Shown here one piece after another: positions 1-11,829 of a DNA stretch of 64,000 nt. Each line of letters starts with the position of its first letter. Position 1 is the stretch's first letter. The stretch comes from Physella acuta (lineage: Eukaryota > Mollusca > Gastropoda > Physidae). The stretch lies in NCBI RefSeq assembly GCF_028476545.1, contig NW_026731581.1:602501-666500 (forward strand). Direction: 5' to 3'. The position numbers and the translations under genes are program-made. Below the pieces are notes generated by a model that saw only the letters and a list, made by a program, of their open reading frames with translations, searched no databases and was not told where the DNA came from.

Positions 1-1145
1 AGCCAATCACCAGCCGTTCTGTCGTAAGTTTATCTTCATACAGCCAATCACCAGCCGTTCTGTCGTAAGTTTATCTTAATACAGCCAATCACCAGCCGTT
101 CTGTCGTAAGTTTATCTTCATACAGCCAATCACCAGCCGTTCTGTCGTAAGTTTATCTTCATACAGCCAATCACCAGCCGTTCTGTCGTAAGTTTATCTT
201 CATACAGCCAATCACCAGCCGTTCTGTCGTAAGTTTATCTTCATACAGCCAATCACCAGCCGTTCTGTCGTAAGTTTATCTTCATACAGCCAATCACCAG
301 CCGTTCTGTCGTAAGTTTATCTTCATACAGCCAATCGCCAGCCGTTCTGTCGTAAGTTTATCTTCATACAGCCAATCACCAGCCGTTCTGTCGTAAGTTT
401 ATCTTCATACAGCCAATCACCAGCCGTTCTGTCGTAAGTTTATCTTCATACAGCCAATCACCAGCCGTTCTGTCGTAAGTTTATCTTCATACAGCCAATC
501 ACCAGCCGTTCTGTCGTAAGTTTATCTTCATACAGCCAATCACCAGCCGTTCTGTCGTAAGTTTATCTTCATACAGCCAATCACCAGCCGTTCTGTCGTA
601 AGTTTATCTTCATACAGCCAATCACCAGCCGTTCTGTCGTAAGTTTATCTTCATACAGCCAATCACCAGCCGTTCTGTCGTAAGTTTATCTTAATACAGC
701 CAATCACCAGCCGTTCTGTCGTAAGTTTATCTTCATACAGCCAATCACCAGCCGTTCTGTCGTAAGGTTATCTTCATACAGCCAATCACCAGCCGTTCTA
801 TCGTAAGTTTATCTTCATACAGCCAATCACCAGCCGTTCTGTCGTAAGTTTATCTTCATACAGCCAATCACCAGCCGTTCTGTCGTAAGTTTATCTTCAT
901 ACAGCCAATCACCAGCCGTTCTGTTGTAAGTTTATCTTCATACAGCCAATCACCAGCCGTTCTGTCGTAAGTTTATCTTCATACAGCCAATCACCAGCCG
1001 TTCTGTCGTAAGTTTATCTTCATACAGCCAATCACCAGCCGTTCTGTTGTAAGTTTATCTTCATACAGCCAATCACCAGCCGTTCTGTCGTAAGTTTATC
1101 TTCATACAGCCAATCACCAGCCGTTCTGTCGTAAGTTTATCTTCA
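1..1145 (+). repeat. 41-bp minisatellite carrying an exon end and its 5' splice site, about 28 copies
   Basis: Nearly identical 41-bp units run from the window edge. Each contains CCAATCACCAGCCGTTCTG, then TC|GTAAGT and TTATCTTCATACAG. Read in the lipase A frame, the part before GTAAGT encodes NHQPFC, matching the end of the homologous lipase B exon (KRPFC at 14783). The unit is therefore the last roughly 21 nt of a lipase A exon plus the start of its intron, in tandem. Which copy is the real exon end cannot be told, because the array reaches base 1. Confidence 0.85.
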
Positions 1146-1665
1146 TAGAACCATCTCGTGTCGTAAGTTTATCTTCATACAACCATCTCGTAAGTTTATC
1201 TTCATAGAACCATCTCGTAAGTTTATCTTCATAGAACCATCTCGTGTCGTAAGTTTATCTTCATAGAACTATCTCGTAAGTTTATCTTCATACAACCATC
1301 TCGTAAGTTTATCTTCATAGAACCATCTCGTGTCGTAAGTTTATCTTCATACAACCATCTCGTAAGTTTATCTTCATACAACCATCTCGTAAGTTTATCT
1401 TCATAGAACCATCTCGTAAGTTTATCTTCATAGAACCATCTCGTGTCGTAAGTTTATCTTCATAGAACTATCTCGTAAGTTTATCTTCATACAACCATCT
1501 CGTAAGTTTATCTTCATACAACCATCTCGTGTCGTAAGTTTATCTTCATACAACCATCTAGTGTCGTAAGTTTATCTACATACAACCATCTCGTGTCGTA
1601 AGTTTATCTTCATACAACTATCTCGTGTCGTAAGTTTATCTACATACAACCAGCTCGTGTCAAAT
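1146..1665 (+). repeat. Degenerate 25-32-bp array with GTAAGT donors
   Basis: About 19 shorter units keep CTCGTAAGTTTATCTTCATA from the preceding 41-bp array but replace the exon-like part with AACCAT. It looks like a decayed or truncated derivative of the first array, ending about 85 bp before the acceptor at 1748. Confidence 0.85.
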
Positions 1666-1748
1666 GTTCCTATAATACTCTAGAACCTATCATAGAAAAT
1701 ACGAGCCTGCACACAGCAGATTTTAAAGCCCAACTTTTGTTGTGACAG

Positions 1749-4700
1749 AATTCCATTTGGACGTGACACTGAAACTACAACCCAATGTTGGACAAACAAC
1801 AAAAGGCGCTGTTGCTGTTGTCATCAATGGGGACAAAGGGTCGACAAACAGGGTTCAGCTCAATGCAGGGTCAGTAACTCTGCTATTATACTGGGTTCCA
1901 CTGTTCTTAAAATATATTTGTTATTTCAAACGTTTTTGTAAGTGTAACTAAAAGTTCACCTGATTGCAACTACTTAGAATCTATCTTAAAACATGTTTGC
2001 ATTTTATTTAATCTTTTTTTTCTTAACATTACATAACATTGATAAGAAAAGACTGACATTAAGGCGTGATTGTAATAATCAAATCAAGAGTTTGTATTTT
2101 AAGTTAAACAATAATATTCATGTTTCAACTTATCAGCAACAGACGGCCATGTAGACACAAGTTCTGTTAGTACAAACACAGTCGTCCCCGTGTGGTGACA
2201 CAAGTTCTGTTAGTACAAACACAGTCGTAGCGGTGACACAAGTTCTGTTAGTACAAACACAGTCGTCCCCGTGTGGTGACACAAGTTCTGTTAGTACAAA
2301 CACAGTCGTTCCCGTGTGGTGACACAAGTTCTGTTAGTACAAACACAGTCGTTCCCGTGTGGTGACACAAGTTCTGTTAGTACAAACACAGTCGTTCCCG
2401 TGTGGTGACACAAGTTCTGTTAGTACAAACACAGTCGTTCCCGTGTGGTGACACAAGTTCTGTTAGTACAAACACAGTCGTTCCCGTGTGGTGACACAAG
2501 TTCTGTTAGTACAAACACAGTCGTAGCCGTGACACAAGTTCTGTTAGTACAAACACAGTCGTCCCCGTGTGGTGACACAAGTTCTGTTAGTACAAACACA
2601 GTCGTAGCGGTGACACAAGTTCTGTTAGTACAAACACAGTCGTCCCCGTGTGGTGACACAAGTTCTGTTAGTACAAACACAGTCGTTCCCGTGTGGTGAC
2701 ACAAGTTCTGTTAGTACAAACACAGTCGTAGCCGTGACACAAGTTCTGTTAGTACAAACACAGTCGTCCCCGTGTGGTGACACAAGTTCTGTTAGTACAA
2801 ACACAGTCGTAGCGGTGACACAAGTTCTGTTAGTACAAACACAGTCGTCCCCGTGTGGTGACACAAGTTCTGTTAGTACAAACACAGTCGTCCCCGTGTG
2901 GTGACACAAGTTCTGTTAGTACAAACACAGTCGTAGCGGTGACACAAGTTCTGTTAGTACAAACACAGTCGTCCCCGTGTGGTGACACAAGTTCTGTTAG
3001 TACAAACACAGTCGTCCCCGTGCGGTGACACAAGTTCTGTTAGTACAAACACAGTCGTCCCCGTGTGGTGACACAAGTTCTGTTAGTACAAACACAGTCG
3101 TAGCGGTGACACAAGTTCTGTTAGTACAAACACAGTCGTCCCCGTGCGGTGACACAAGTTCTGTTAGTACAAACACAGTCGTCCCCGTGTGGTGACACAA
3201 GTTCTGTTAGTACAAACACAGTCGTCCCCGTGCGGTGACACAAGTTCTGTTAGTACAAACACAGTCGTCCCCGTGTGGTGACACAAGTTCTGTTAGTACA
3301 AACACAGTCGTCCCCGTGTGGTGACACAAGTTCTGTTAGTACAAACACAGTCGTCCCCGTGCGGTGACACAAGTTCTGTTAGTACAAACACAGTCGTCCC
3401 CGTGAGGTGACACAAGTTCTGTTAGTACAAACACAGTCGTCCCCGTTGATTGCGGTGACACAAGTTCTGTTAGTACAAACACAGTCGTAGCGGTGACACA
3501 AGTTCTGTTAGTACAAATACAGTCGTCCCCGTGTGGTGACACAAGTTCTGTTAGTACAAACACAGTCGTCCCCGTGCCGTGACACAAGTTCTGTTAGTAC
3601 AAACACAGTCGTCCCCGTGTGGTGACACAAGTTCTGTTAGTACAAACACAGTCGTAGCGGTGACACAAGTTCTGTTAGTACAAACACAGTCGTCCCCGTG
3701 TGGTGACACAAGTTCTGTTAGTACAAACACAGTCGTCCCCGTGTGGTGACACAAGTTCTGTTAGTACAAACACAGTCGTAGCGGTGACACAAGTTCTGTT
3801 AGTACAAACACAGTCGTCCCCGTGTGGTGACACAAGTTCTGTTAGTACAAACACAGTCGTCCCCGTGCCGTGACACAAGTTCTGTTAGTACAAACACAGT
3901 CGTCCCCGTGTGGTGACACAAGTTCTGTTAGTACAAACACAGTCGTAGCGGTGACACAAGTTCTGTTAGTACAAACACAGTCGTCCCCGTGTGGTGACAC
4001 AAGTTCTGTTAGTACAAACACAGTCGTCCCCGTGTGGTGACACAAGTTCTGTTAGTACAAACACAGTCGTCCCCGTGTGGTGACACAAGTTCTGTTAGTA
4101 CAAACACAGTCGTCCCCGTGTGGTGACACAAGTTCTGTTAGTACAAACACAGTCGTCCCCGTGTGGTGACACAAGTTCTGTTAGTACAAACACAGTCGTC
4201 CCCGTGTGGTGACACAAGTTCTGTTAGTACAAACACAGTCGTCCCCGTGTGGTGACACAAGTTCTGTTAGTACAAACACAGTCGTAGCGGTGACACAAGT
4301 TCTGTTAGTACAAACACAGTCGTCCCCGTGTGGTGACACAAGTTCTGTTAGTACAAACACAGTCGTAGCGGTGACACAAGTTCTGTTAGTACAAACACAG
4401 TCGTCCCCGTGTGGTGACACAAGTTCTGTTAGTACAAACACAGTCGTCCCCGTGTGGTGACACAAGTTCTGTTAGTACAAACACAGTCGTCCCCGTGTGG
4501 TGACACAAGTTCTGTTAGTACAAACACAGTCGTAGCGGTGACACAAGTTCTGTTAGTACAAACACAGTCGTAGCGGTGACACAAGTTCTGTTAGTACAAA
4601 CACAGTCGTCCCCGTGTGGTGACACAAGTTCTGTTAGTACAAACACAGTCGTCCCCGTGTGGTGACACAAGTTCTGTTAGTACAAACACAGTCGTAGCGG

Positions 4701-7700
4701 TGACACAAGTTCTGTTAGTACAAACACAGTCGTCCCCGTGTGGTGACACAAGTTCTGTTAGTACAAACACAGTCGTCCCCGTGCCGTGACACAAGTTCTG
4801 TTAGTACAAACACAGTCGTCCCCGTGTGGTGACACAAGTTCTGTTAGTACAAACACAGTCGTAGCGGTGACACAAGTTCTGTTAGTACAAACACAGTCGT
4901 CCCCGTGTGGTGACACAAGTTCTGTTAGTACAAACACAGTCGTCCCCGTGCGGTGACACAAGTTCTGTTAGTACAAACACAGTCGTCCCCGTGTGGTGAC
5001 ACAAGTTCTGTTAGTACAAACACAGTCGTAGCGGTGACACAAGTTCTGTTAGTACAAACACAGTCGTCCCCGTGTGGTGACACAAGTTCTGTTAGTACAA
5101 ACACAGTCGTCCCCGTGTGGTGACACAAGTTCTGTTAGTACAAACACAGTCGTTCCCGTGTGGTGACACAAGTTCTGTTAGTACAAACACAGTCGTAGCG
5201 GTGACACAAGTTCTGTTAGTACAAACACAGTCGTCCCCGTGCGGTGACACAAGTTCTGTTAGTACAAACACAGTCGTCCCCGTGTGGTGACACAAGTTCT
5301 GTTAGTACAAACACAGTCGTAGCGGTGACACAAGTTCTGTTAGTACAAACACAGTCGTAGCGGTGACACAAGTTCTGTTAGTACAAACACAGTCGTCCCC
5401 GTGTGGTGACACAAGTTCTGTTAGTACAAACACAGTCGTCCCCGTGTGGTGACACAAGTTCTGTTAGTACAAACACAGTCGTCCCCGTGTGGTGACACAA
5501 GTTCTGTTAGTACAAACACAGTCGTTCCCGTGTGGTGACACAAGTTCTGTTAGTACAAACACAGTCGTAGCCGTGACACAAGTTCTGTTAGTACAAACAC
5601 AGTCGTCCCCGTGTGGTGACACAAGTTCTGTTAGTACAAACACAGTCGTCCCCGTGTGGTGACACAAGTTCTGTTAGTACAAACACAGTCGTCCCCGTGT
5701 GGTGACACAAGTTCTGTTAGTACAAACACAGTCGTTCCCGTGTGGTGACACAAGTTCTGTTAGTACAAACACAGTCGTAGCGGTGACACAAGTTCTGTTA
5801 GTACAAACACAGTCGTCCCCGTGCGGTGACACAAGTTCTGTTAGTACAAACACAGTCGTCCCCGTGTGGTGACACAAGTTCTGTTAGTACAAACACAGTC
5901 GTCCCCGTGCGGTGACACAAGTTCTGTTAGTACAAACACAGTCGTAGCGGTGACACAAGTTCTGTTAGTACAAACACAGTCGTCCCCGTGTGGTGACACA
6001 AGTTCTGTTAGTACAAACACAGTCGTCCCCGTGTGGTGACACAAGTTCTGTTAGTACAAACACAGTCGTTCCCGTGTGGTGACACAAGTTCTGTTAGTAC
6101 AAACACAGTCGTAGCGGTGACACAAGTTCTGTTAGTACAAACACAGTCGTCCCCGTGTGGTGACACAAGTTCTGTTAGTACAAACACAGTCGTAGCGGTG
6201 ACACAAGTTCTGTTAGTACAAACACAGTCGTCCCCGTGTGGTGACACAAGTTCTGTTAGTATAAACACAGTCGTCCCCGTGTGGTGACACAAGTTCTGTT
6301 AGTACAAACACAGTCGTAGCGGTGACACAAGTTCTGTTAGTACAAACACAGTCGTAGCGGTGACACAAGTTCTGTTAGTACAAACACAGTCGTCCCCGTT
6401 GATTGCGGTGACACCATTCCTGTGCTCCACACGACATTATCCATTGTAATTTGTAATCGATTTAAAAGTGAAGTGCATCAGTACTGACCAATCGATATCC
6501 GCCGAAAGGTGAACATTTACTTGTTAAAAAAACAAAAACCAACACGAAGTTTGGTAGTGTGTGTGTGCGGGGGGGGGGGGGGGTATGAAATCAAGCTAAG
6601 CACTTGAACATTTTTACACACGATTCGATGAGTTGCCACGACTTCGATGAGTTGCCACGACTTTGATGAGTTGCCACGACTTTGATGAGTTGCCACGACT
6701 TTGATGAGTTGCACGACTTTGATGAGTTGCACGACTTTGATGAGTTGCCACGACTTTGATGAGTTGCACGACTTTGATGAGTTGCCACGACTTTGATGAG
6801 TAGCCACGACTTTGATGAGTTGCCACGACTTCGATGAGTTGCACGACTTTGATGAGTTGCCACGACTTTGATGAGTTGCACGACTTTGATGAGTTGCCAC
6901 GACTTTGATGAGTTGCACGACTTTGATGAGTTGCCACGACTTCGATGAGTTGCCTCGACTTTGATGAGTTGCCACGACTTTGATGAGTTGCACGACTTTG
7001 ATGAGTTGCCACGACTTTGATGAGTAGCCACGACTTTGATGAGTTGCCACGACTTTGATGAGTTGCACGACTTTGATGAGTTGCCACGACTTTGATGAGT
7101 AGCCACGACTTTGATGAGTTGCCACGACTTTGATGAGTAGCCTCGACTTTGATGAGTTGCCACGACTTTGATGAGTAGCCACGACTTTGATGGGTTGCCA
7201 CGACTTTGATGAGTTGCCACGACTTTGATGAGTTGCACGACTTTGATGAGTTGCCACGACTTTGATGAGTAGCCACGACTTTGATGGGTTGCCACGACTT
7301 TGATGAGTTGCACGACTTTGATGGGTTGCCACGACTTTGATGGGTTGCCATGACGACTAACTGACGAATGTTTTAACACACCATGCCACTGCCTGCGACA
7401 ACGGTTGATGGGTGAATGAGTTATTAGTGTTAGAGAAGACAAAATAGTCTCAGTTTGAAGGTGTGTATAGAATCTGTGAGATGATGCTATATTTACCATG
7501 TTTGAAATAGCATCACGACAGCAGATTAATTCCACTTTGTTGATGTCGACAATTATTGTGATCACTTACCCAGACAGCTTATACACATGTTTTTAAATCC
7601 ATCGTTTATTTTAATGATTATGTTCATCTAAAATGACAAGCTTGAAAATAGTTATCTTGTGATTATTTTAGCGCCATCAACTTTGAACCCGGAAGTGTCC

Positions 7701-9376
7701 ACACGTTTCAAGTGGCAACACCAAATGACATCGGCAACATCCGAAATATAATGGTGATATACATGCACACAGTATCTCTGTTGAATCCACTTGACTGGGA
7801 CATCCTTGGCTTGACCAGCTCTAAGATTTATCTACAGGAGGTGGACGTCAAGCGGCAGGAAGCGGGCGTTGAGTGAGTTTTATCTTCATTCACTCACCGT
7901 CTGTTGAGTGAGTTTTATCTTCATTCACTCACCGTCTGTTGAGTGAGTTTTATCTTCATTCACTCACCGTCTGTTGAGTGAGTTTTATCTTCATTCTTTC
8001 ACCGTAGGTTGAGTTTTATCTTCATTCACTCACCGTAGGTTGAGTGAGTTTTATCTTCATTCACTCACCGTCGGTTGTGTTTTATCTTCATTCACTAATC
8101 GTCTATTGAATTTTATCTTCATTCACTCACCGTAGGTTGAGTGAGTTTTATCTCCATTCACTCACCGTAGGTTGAGTGAGTTTTATCTTCATTCACTCAC
8201 CGTAGGGTGAGTGAGTTTTATCTTCTTTCACTCACCATAGGTTGAGTGAGTTTTATCTTCCTTCACTCACCGTAGGTTGAGTGAGTTTTATCTTCATTCA
8301 CTCACCGTTGGTTGAGTGAGTTTTATCTTCATTCACTCACCGTAGGTTGAGTGAGTTTTATCTTCATTCACTCACCGTAGGGTGAGTGAGTTTTATCTTC
8401 TTTCACTCACCATAGGTTGAGTGAGTTTTATCTTCATTCACTCACCGTAGGTTGAGTGAGTTTTATCTTCATTCACTCACCGTCTGTTGAGTGAGTTTTA
8501 TCTTCATTCTTTCACCGTAGGTTGAGTTTTATCTTCATTCACTCACCGTAGGTTGAGTTTTATCTTCATTCACTCACCGTAATTTGAGTTTTATCTTCAT
8601 TCACTCACCGTAGGTTGAGTTTTATCTTCATTCACTCACCGTAATTTGAGTTTTATCTTCATTCACTCACCGTAGGTTGAGTTTTATCTTCATTCACTCA
8701 CCGTAGGTTGAGTTTTATCTTCATTCACTCACCGTAGTTGAGTTTTATCTTCATTCACTCACCGTCTGTTGAGTGAGTTTTATCTTCATTCACTGACCGT
8801 GGGTTGAGTGATTTTTATGTTCATTCACTCAGCGAATTGAGTGAAATTTATCGTCATCAACGCACCGTATTTTGAGTGAGTTTTATGTTCTTTCATGTAT
8901 TAATTGATCATAAAAAGTTTGCTCTTATCGACGTTATTCTAATGTTATCTTGCTAATAATCGGTAAACCATATCTTGCCTTGAGTTTTCTGTTCACATTT
9001 TATCCTTTTACATTATCAGTTTTGTCACTTTCATAATTCCCAAATTAATTTCACGGTTATTATACCATTATAAACCAAAATTACACCCCGTATGTGTGAT
9101 GTAATTATACCATTCTAAACCAAAATTACATCTCTTACAGATCTCATGTGTGATGTAATTATACCATTCTAAACCAAATGACTTCTCTTACAGATCTCAT
9201 GTGTGATGTAATTATACCATTCCAAACCAAATGATTTATCTTACAGATCTCATGTGTGATGTAATTATACCATTCTAAACCAAAATTACATCTCTTACAG
9301 ATCTCGGGTGTGTGCAGCTGGTAGTGGTGTGGTTGTAGAGTCAGATAAAGCTGTTGTCATCAATAGAGCTTGCTAA
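1749..9376 (+). CDS. Pancreatic-lipase-family gene, 3' part (lipase A), C-terminal PLAT-like domain
   Basis: Three terminal exons are visible: 1749-1869 (121 bp), 7672-7872 (201 bp) and 9301-9376 (ends TAA). Each is bounded by AG and GT, and the phases fit. They encode the C-terminal beta-sandwich (PLAT-like) domain of a secreted triacylglycerol lipase: FHLDVTLKLQPNVG, then NFEPGSVHTFQV and NPLDWDILGL, ending RVCAAGSGVVVESDKAVV. Exon lengths and phases equal the matching exons of lipase B in this window, so the two are duplicate genes facing each other tail to tail. The catalytic exons lie left of the window. The upstream exon seems to end in QPFC next to the GTAAGT repeated in the 1-1145 array, where lipase B has RPFC. 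In the family this domain binds colipase or lipid surfaces; a digestive or lipid-transport role is inferred. Both introns are packed with minisatellites. Confidence 0.88.
2145..6412. repeat. 4.3-kb minisatellite of 43- and 38-bp units with 167-bp higher-order period
   Basis: The core is CACAAGTTCTGTTAGTACAA followed by ACACAGTCGT, then either a CCCCGTGTGGTGA ending (43 bp) or an AGCGGTGA ending (38 bp). Three long units plus one short unit give a 167-bp higher-order repeat, for example at 4591, 4758, 4925 and 5092; a 124-bp version (two long, one short) also occurs. It lies in the lipase A intron 1870-7671. Short open frames on both strands are by-products of the repeat. Confidence 0.93.
6413..6619. 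other. Unique spacer in lipase A intron
   Basis: About 200 bp of non-repetitive intron between two arrays, with a TG and poly-G run near 6560-6583. No gene or site recognised. Confidence 0.5.
6622..7356. repeat. 17/19-bp minisatellite (CGACTTTGATGAGTTGCCA)
   Basis: About 38 copies of CGACTTTGATGAGTTGCCA or the shorter CGACTTTGATGAGTTGCA occupy the lipase A intron upstream of the 7672 acceptor. Long open frames here (KVVATHQSR-type) are translations of the repeat, not genes. Confidence 0.93.
7866..8890 (+). repeat. About 38-bp array made of the lipase A 5' splice site, roughly 27 copies
   Basis: The exon ends GCGTTGA|GTGAGTTTTATC at 7872. The array that follows repeats GTTGAGTGAGTTTTATC plus TTCATTCACTCACCGT over and over, so the authentic exon-intron junction is the first member. 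Many units keep the full GTTGA|GTGAGT. Some shorter units have lost the second GAGT and keep only GTTGAGTTTTATC. Divergence rises toward 8800-8890. Confidence 0.92.
9075..9305 (+). repeat. 53-54-bp array made of the lipase A 3' splice site, four copies
   Basis: TCTCTTACAG|ATCTC-type junctions end at 9140, 9193, 9246 (variant TATCTTACAG) and 9300. Only the last is followed by the coding continuation (CGGGTGTGTGCAG). The first three are followed by ATGTGTGATG, so their use would place TGA three codons into the exon. A fifth, diverged unit lies near 9080. The spacer is ATGTAATTATACCATTC plus an A-rich part. Confidence 0.9.
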
Positions 9377-9634
9377 TCACGTGATGCCCTCGGCGACAGC
9401 TATAAATAAACTTTATATTATACCTAAGTTGTCGTTCTTTAAATTAATTTCCTTTATATTTCGTTATTCGTAATTTAAAAGTCAAATAGAAATTTGAAAA
9501 TGTGTTCGATTACTGCATTGATTTTGTCTTATTATCTTCCTTAAATTAATTAAGATTCGTAAATTAATAAAAACTATAACAGTTTCGCACACTAGACAAG
9601 TTAGTGATTACCTTTTTCTGACATGACAGAATAC
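9377..9634. other. 3' flank of lipase A
   Basis: AT-rich sequence after the stop codon. AATAAA-type signals lie near 9408 (ATAAATAAAC), a plausible poly(A) signal about 30 bp past the stop. Nothing else recognised. Confidence 0.45.
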
Positions 9635-10910
9635 AACAATAAACCGGGAGTGATCTCCCCTCAATTTTCTCGAATATTCTTAGATAAAACAACGAGGGAT
9701 GGTAACTCGGGATACAGACATGATTTTTAATCCATTTTTAATTACTTAAACTTTTTAAAATAGAATAGAATCTCGTAGAAAAAAAGAATTGCGCAACAAG
9801 TGAACGCCAAACAATATGTGTATAATAGTGCGCAATATTATTAGTACTTTATAAAATCACATGCTTTTTGAGATATCGGAAATAGCGTAAATTACTTTTT
9901 CAGGTCAACGGAAATTACTCAAAATTTGATAGAAGGCAGAAAATTAGATATTTTCCTTACATGTGAAATTTCATTTATTTATCTCAGTACTCATGTACTC
10001 AAGTTATAGGCTTTTGCAAAAGTTTGAAAGTAGAATAAGTAGTTCCACTTCCGGTTACCATAAATCACTGAAAAGTTGGACAAAAACTACAACTTGAAGT
10101 GAGAAAATCTTATAACTGTATGAAATTTCGTCCCCCTATATGAAACGGTACTCTTATTGTTGGTCTTTTAGAAACCAACAATAAAGTACCACTTCCGGAT
10201 ATCAGAGGGCACTCCAAAAATGTAATTAAAAAATTCAAGTGTAAAATTTTAAACTTACATAGGAAATTTCATTCACAGACATGCAGCACATACACCATGG
10301 TGTTCGAACGGAAATATAATACCAATTTCGGTACGATGCGGCCTAACGCTAGATCACTAGACTTAACCCGAAAGTCTTGAGTTTGGATCCGGGTTCACAT
10401 TAGTAGAACTTCCCTGATTCCATCTAGCTCTGATGGGTACCTGACAAGTTAGGTAAAGCAAAGGCGGCTGGGCATAGTGCTGGCCTCACTATGCCCTCAT
10501 ATGCCGAGGTCACTTAAACTGGTGAGCTTTACTTAACTTGCTCCTTTGAAAAGGGAACTTTACTTCACCACTTCCGGTTACCGGAAATTTGATAGAAAAT
10601 TAGGTATAAAGATACGCATACAATGTAATATTACTATGCGAAATTTAGACCGGTTATCGTGAATTGCTTAAAATATTAATCACAACTTCAAATTTGATAT
10701 AATACCTATATATAAAATAAGATAACTGAAACGGTAGTCAGACAGACATTAAGTCGTACAGACATACAGACACATTTTTGCTAAACTAAGTTTTTTCGAC
10801 TCAGGGAAGTGTAAAACGTAAAGATTTGTCAAAATCTCGATTCCGATTATATGCAAGATCACAATAATGATTATTCCACCATTTTTCGTATCCGAGAAAG
10901 TAAAAATACG
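9635..10910 (-). repeat. Dispersed repeat family A, long copy with a SINE inserted
   Basis: Matches in reverse the 60395-61105 and 43020-43790 copies. Shared landmarks are the GGGAGTGATCTCCC end, GCGCAATTCTTT (as its reverse complement), CGGAAATAGCG, ACTTCCGGTTACC, the GAGATTTTG-rich end and TTCGTATCCGAGAAAG. No coding sequence is seen, so it is a non-autonomous element of unknown class. The section 10290-10567 is a nested SINE. Confidence 0.75.
10290..10567 (+). mobile_element. tRNA-derived SINE, copy 1
   Basis: It has a tRNA-like head (GGATCCGGGTTCAC near 10386), then CATCTAGCTCTGATGGGTA, CCTGAC, AAAGGCGGCTGGGC, GTGCTGGCCTCACTATG and an ending GGGAACTTTACTT. The second half matches the copy at 55335-55580, and I recognise the layout from gastropod SINEs. 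It interrupts family A, so it is the younger of the two. Confidence 0.75.
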
Positions 10911-10950
10911 GGAAATAAATCGGACTTTTAAAAAATACTAATTATATATA

Positions 10951-10952
<2 letters not shown>

Positions 10953-11020
<68 letters not shown>
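10953..11020. repeat. (TA)n microsatellite
   Basis: An uninterrupted TA run of about 68 bp between the two convergent lipase genes. Confidence 0.95.
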
Positions 11021-11022
<2 letters not shown>

Positions 11023-11829
11023 TTTATATATAATAAAATATATCACAGATATAAAGTTGTAAGTAAATGTTGAAATGTTGAACCAAATACAATGGCTTAT
11101 TAATTAATAATTAAGGTAGCTCTGTTACAGCATCTGTCGACGTCACACCACTGATAAGTAGCGTAAAGGTTTTTTAAGTGTAACTTAACCTCAGAGTTTA
11201 GAGGTGTAACACGTCGACTAAGTTTTATTTAAAGTGCAACCAAATTTTAAACAGGTCACAAAAAACACGATCTGCAACATTAGTTGCCATGGCGTGTTGC
11301 TTTTTCTCTCGCTAGTATTGAACATCAAACAACATGGACAAACTCCAACCAGTAAAACTTGCCCAAGTCTTGAAAGTCTTGGGTCGTACTGGATCACAAA
11401 AACACTGTACTGGTTTGAGTTGAATTGCTGGAGCACTCAACCCGCTCCATTATCAGAATATGTAGTCAGTGACAATAATTGAATGATTGGTATGTTAAAA
11501 AGTAAAAAGCATTTGTTGCTGACGAAATATTTGACACATTTCAGCGACATTGTAAGTTCATTTATCATGACTAATTTTTATGTCATTACGGTGAATGTTT
11601 CTATTCTTGAGTTGTCGGGTACGAATTTATCTGTTAAATGTGATCAAAATCTTTGCCTCAGAAGAGAATCGAAAATAGGTTACCAGTTTTACTACAAACT
11701 GACAGAAAGACAGACAGAAATTGTAAGTTCAGGAAAAACTTATTCTTGAAAAGCAAGTTATTTATGTTAAATACATTTCAATTTAATGGCAAGGACAGCT
11801 GTTTGTACATCTTGAGAAGAGTCTTCCAT
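11021..11829. other. Intergenic spacer between the convergent lipases
   Basis: No gene is recognised. Several 60-90-codon open frames on both strands lack family features. The lipase B 3' UTR must lie at the right end of this stretch, reading leftward. Confidence 0.5.

Noticed and set aside
1-7356. CRISPR-like arrays
   Set aside because: There are direct repeats without unique spacers in an intron-bearing eukaryotic locus; no cas genes.
6517-7565. 271-324-codon frames on the minus strand
   Set aside because: Translations of the 17/19-bp array; they cross the lipase A intron.
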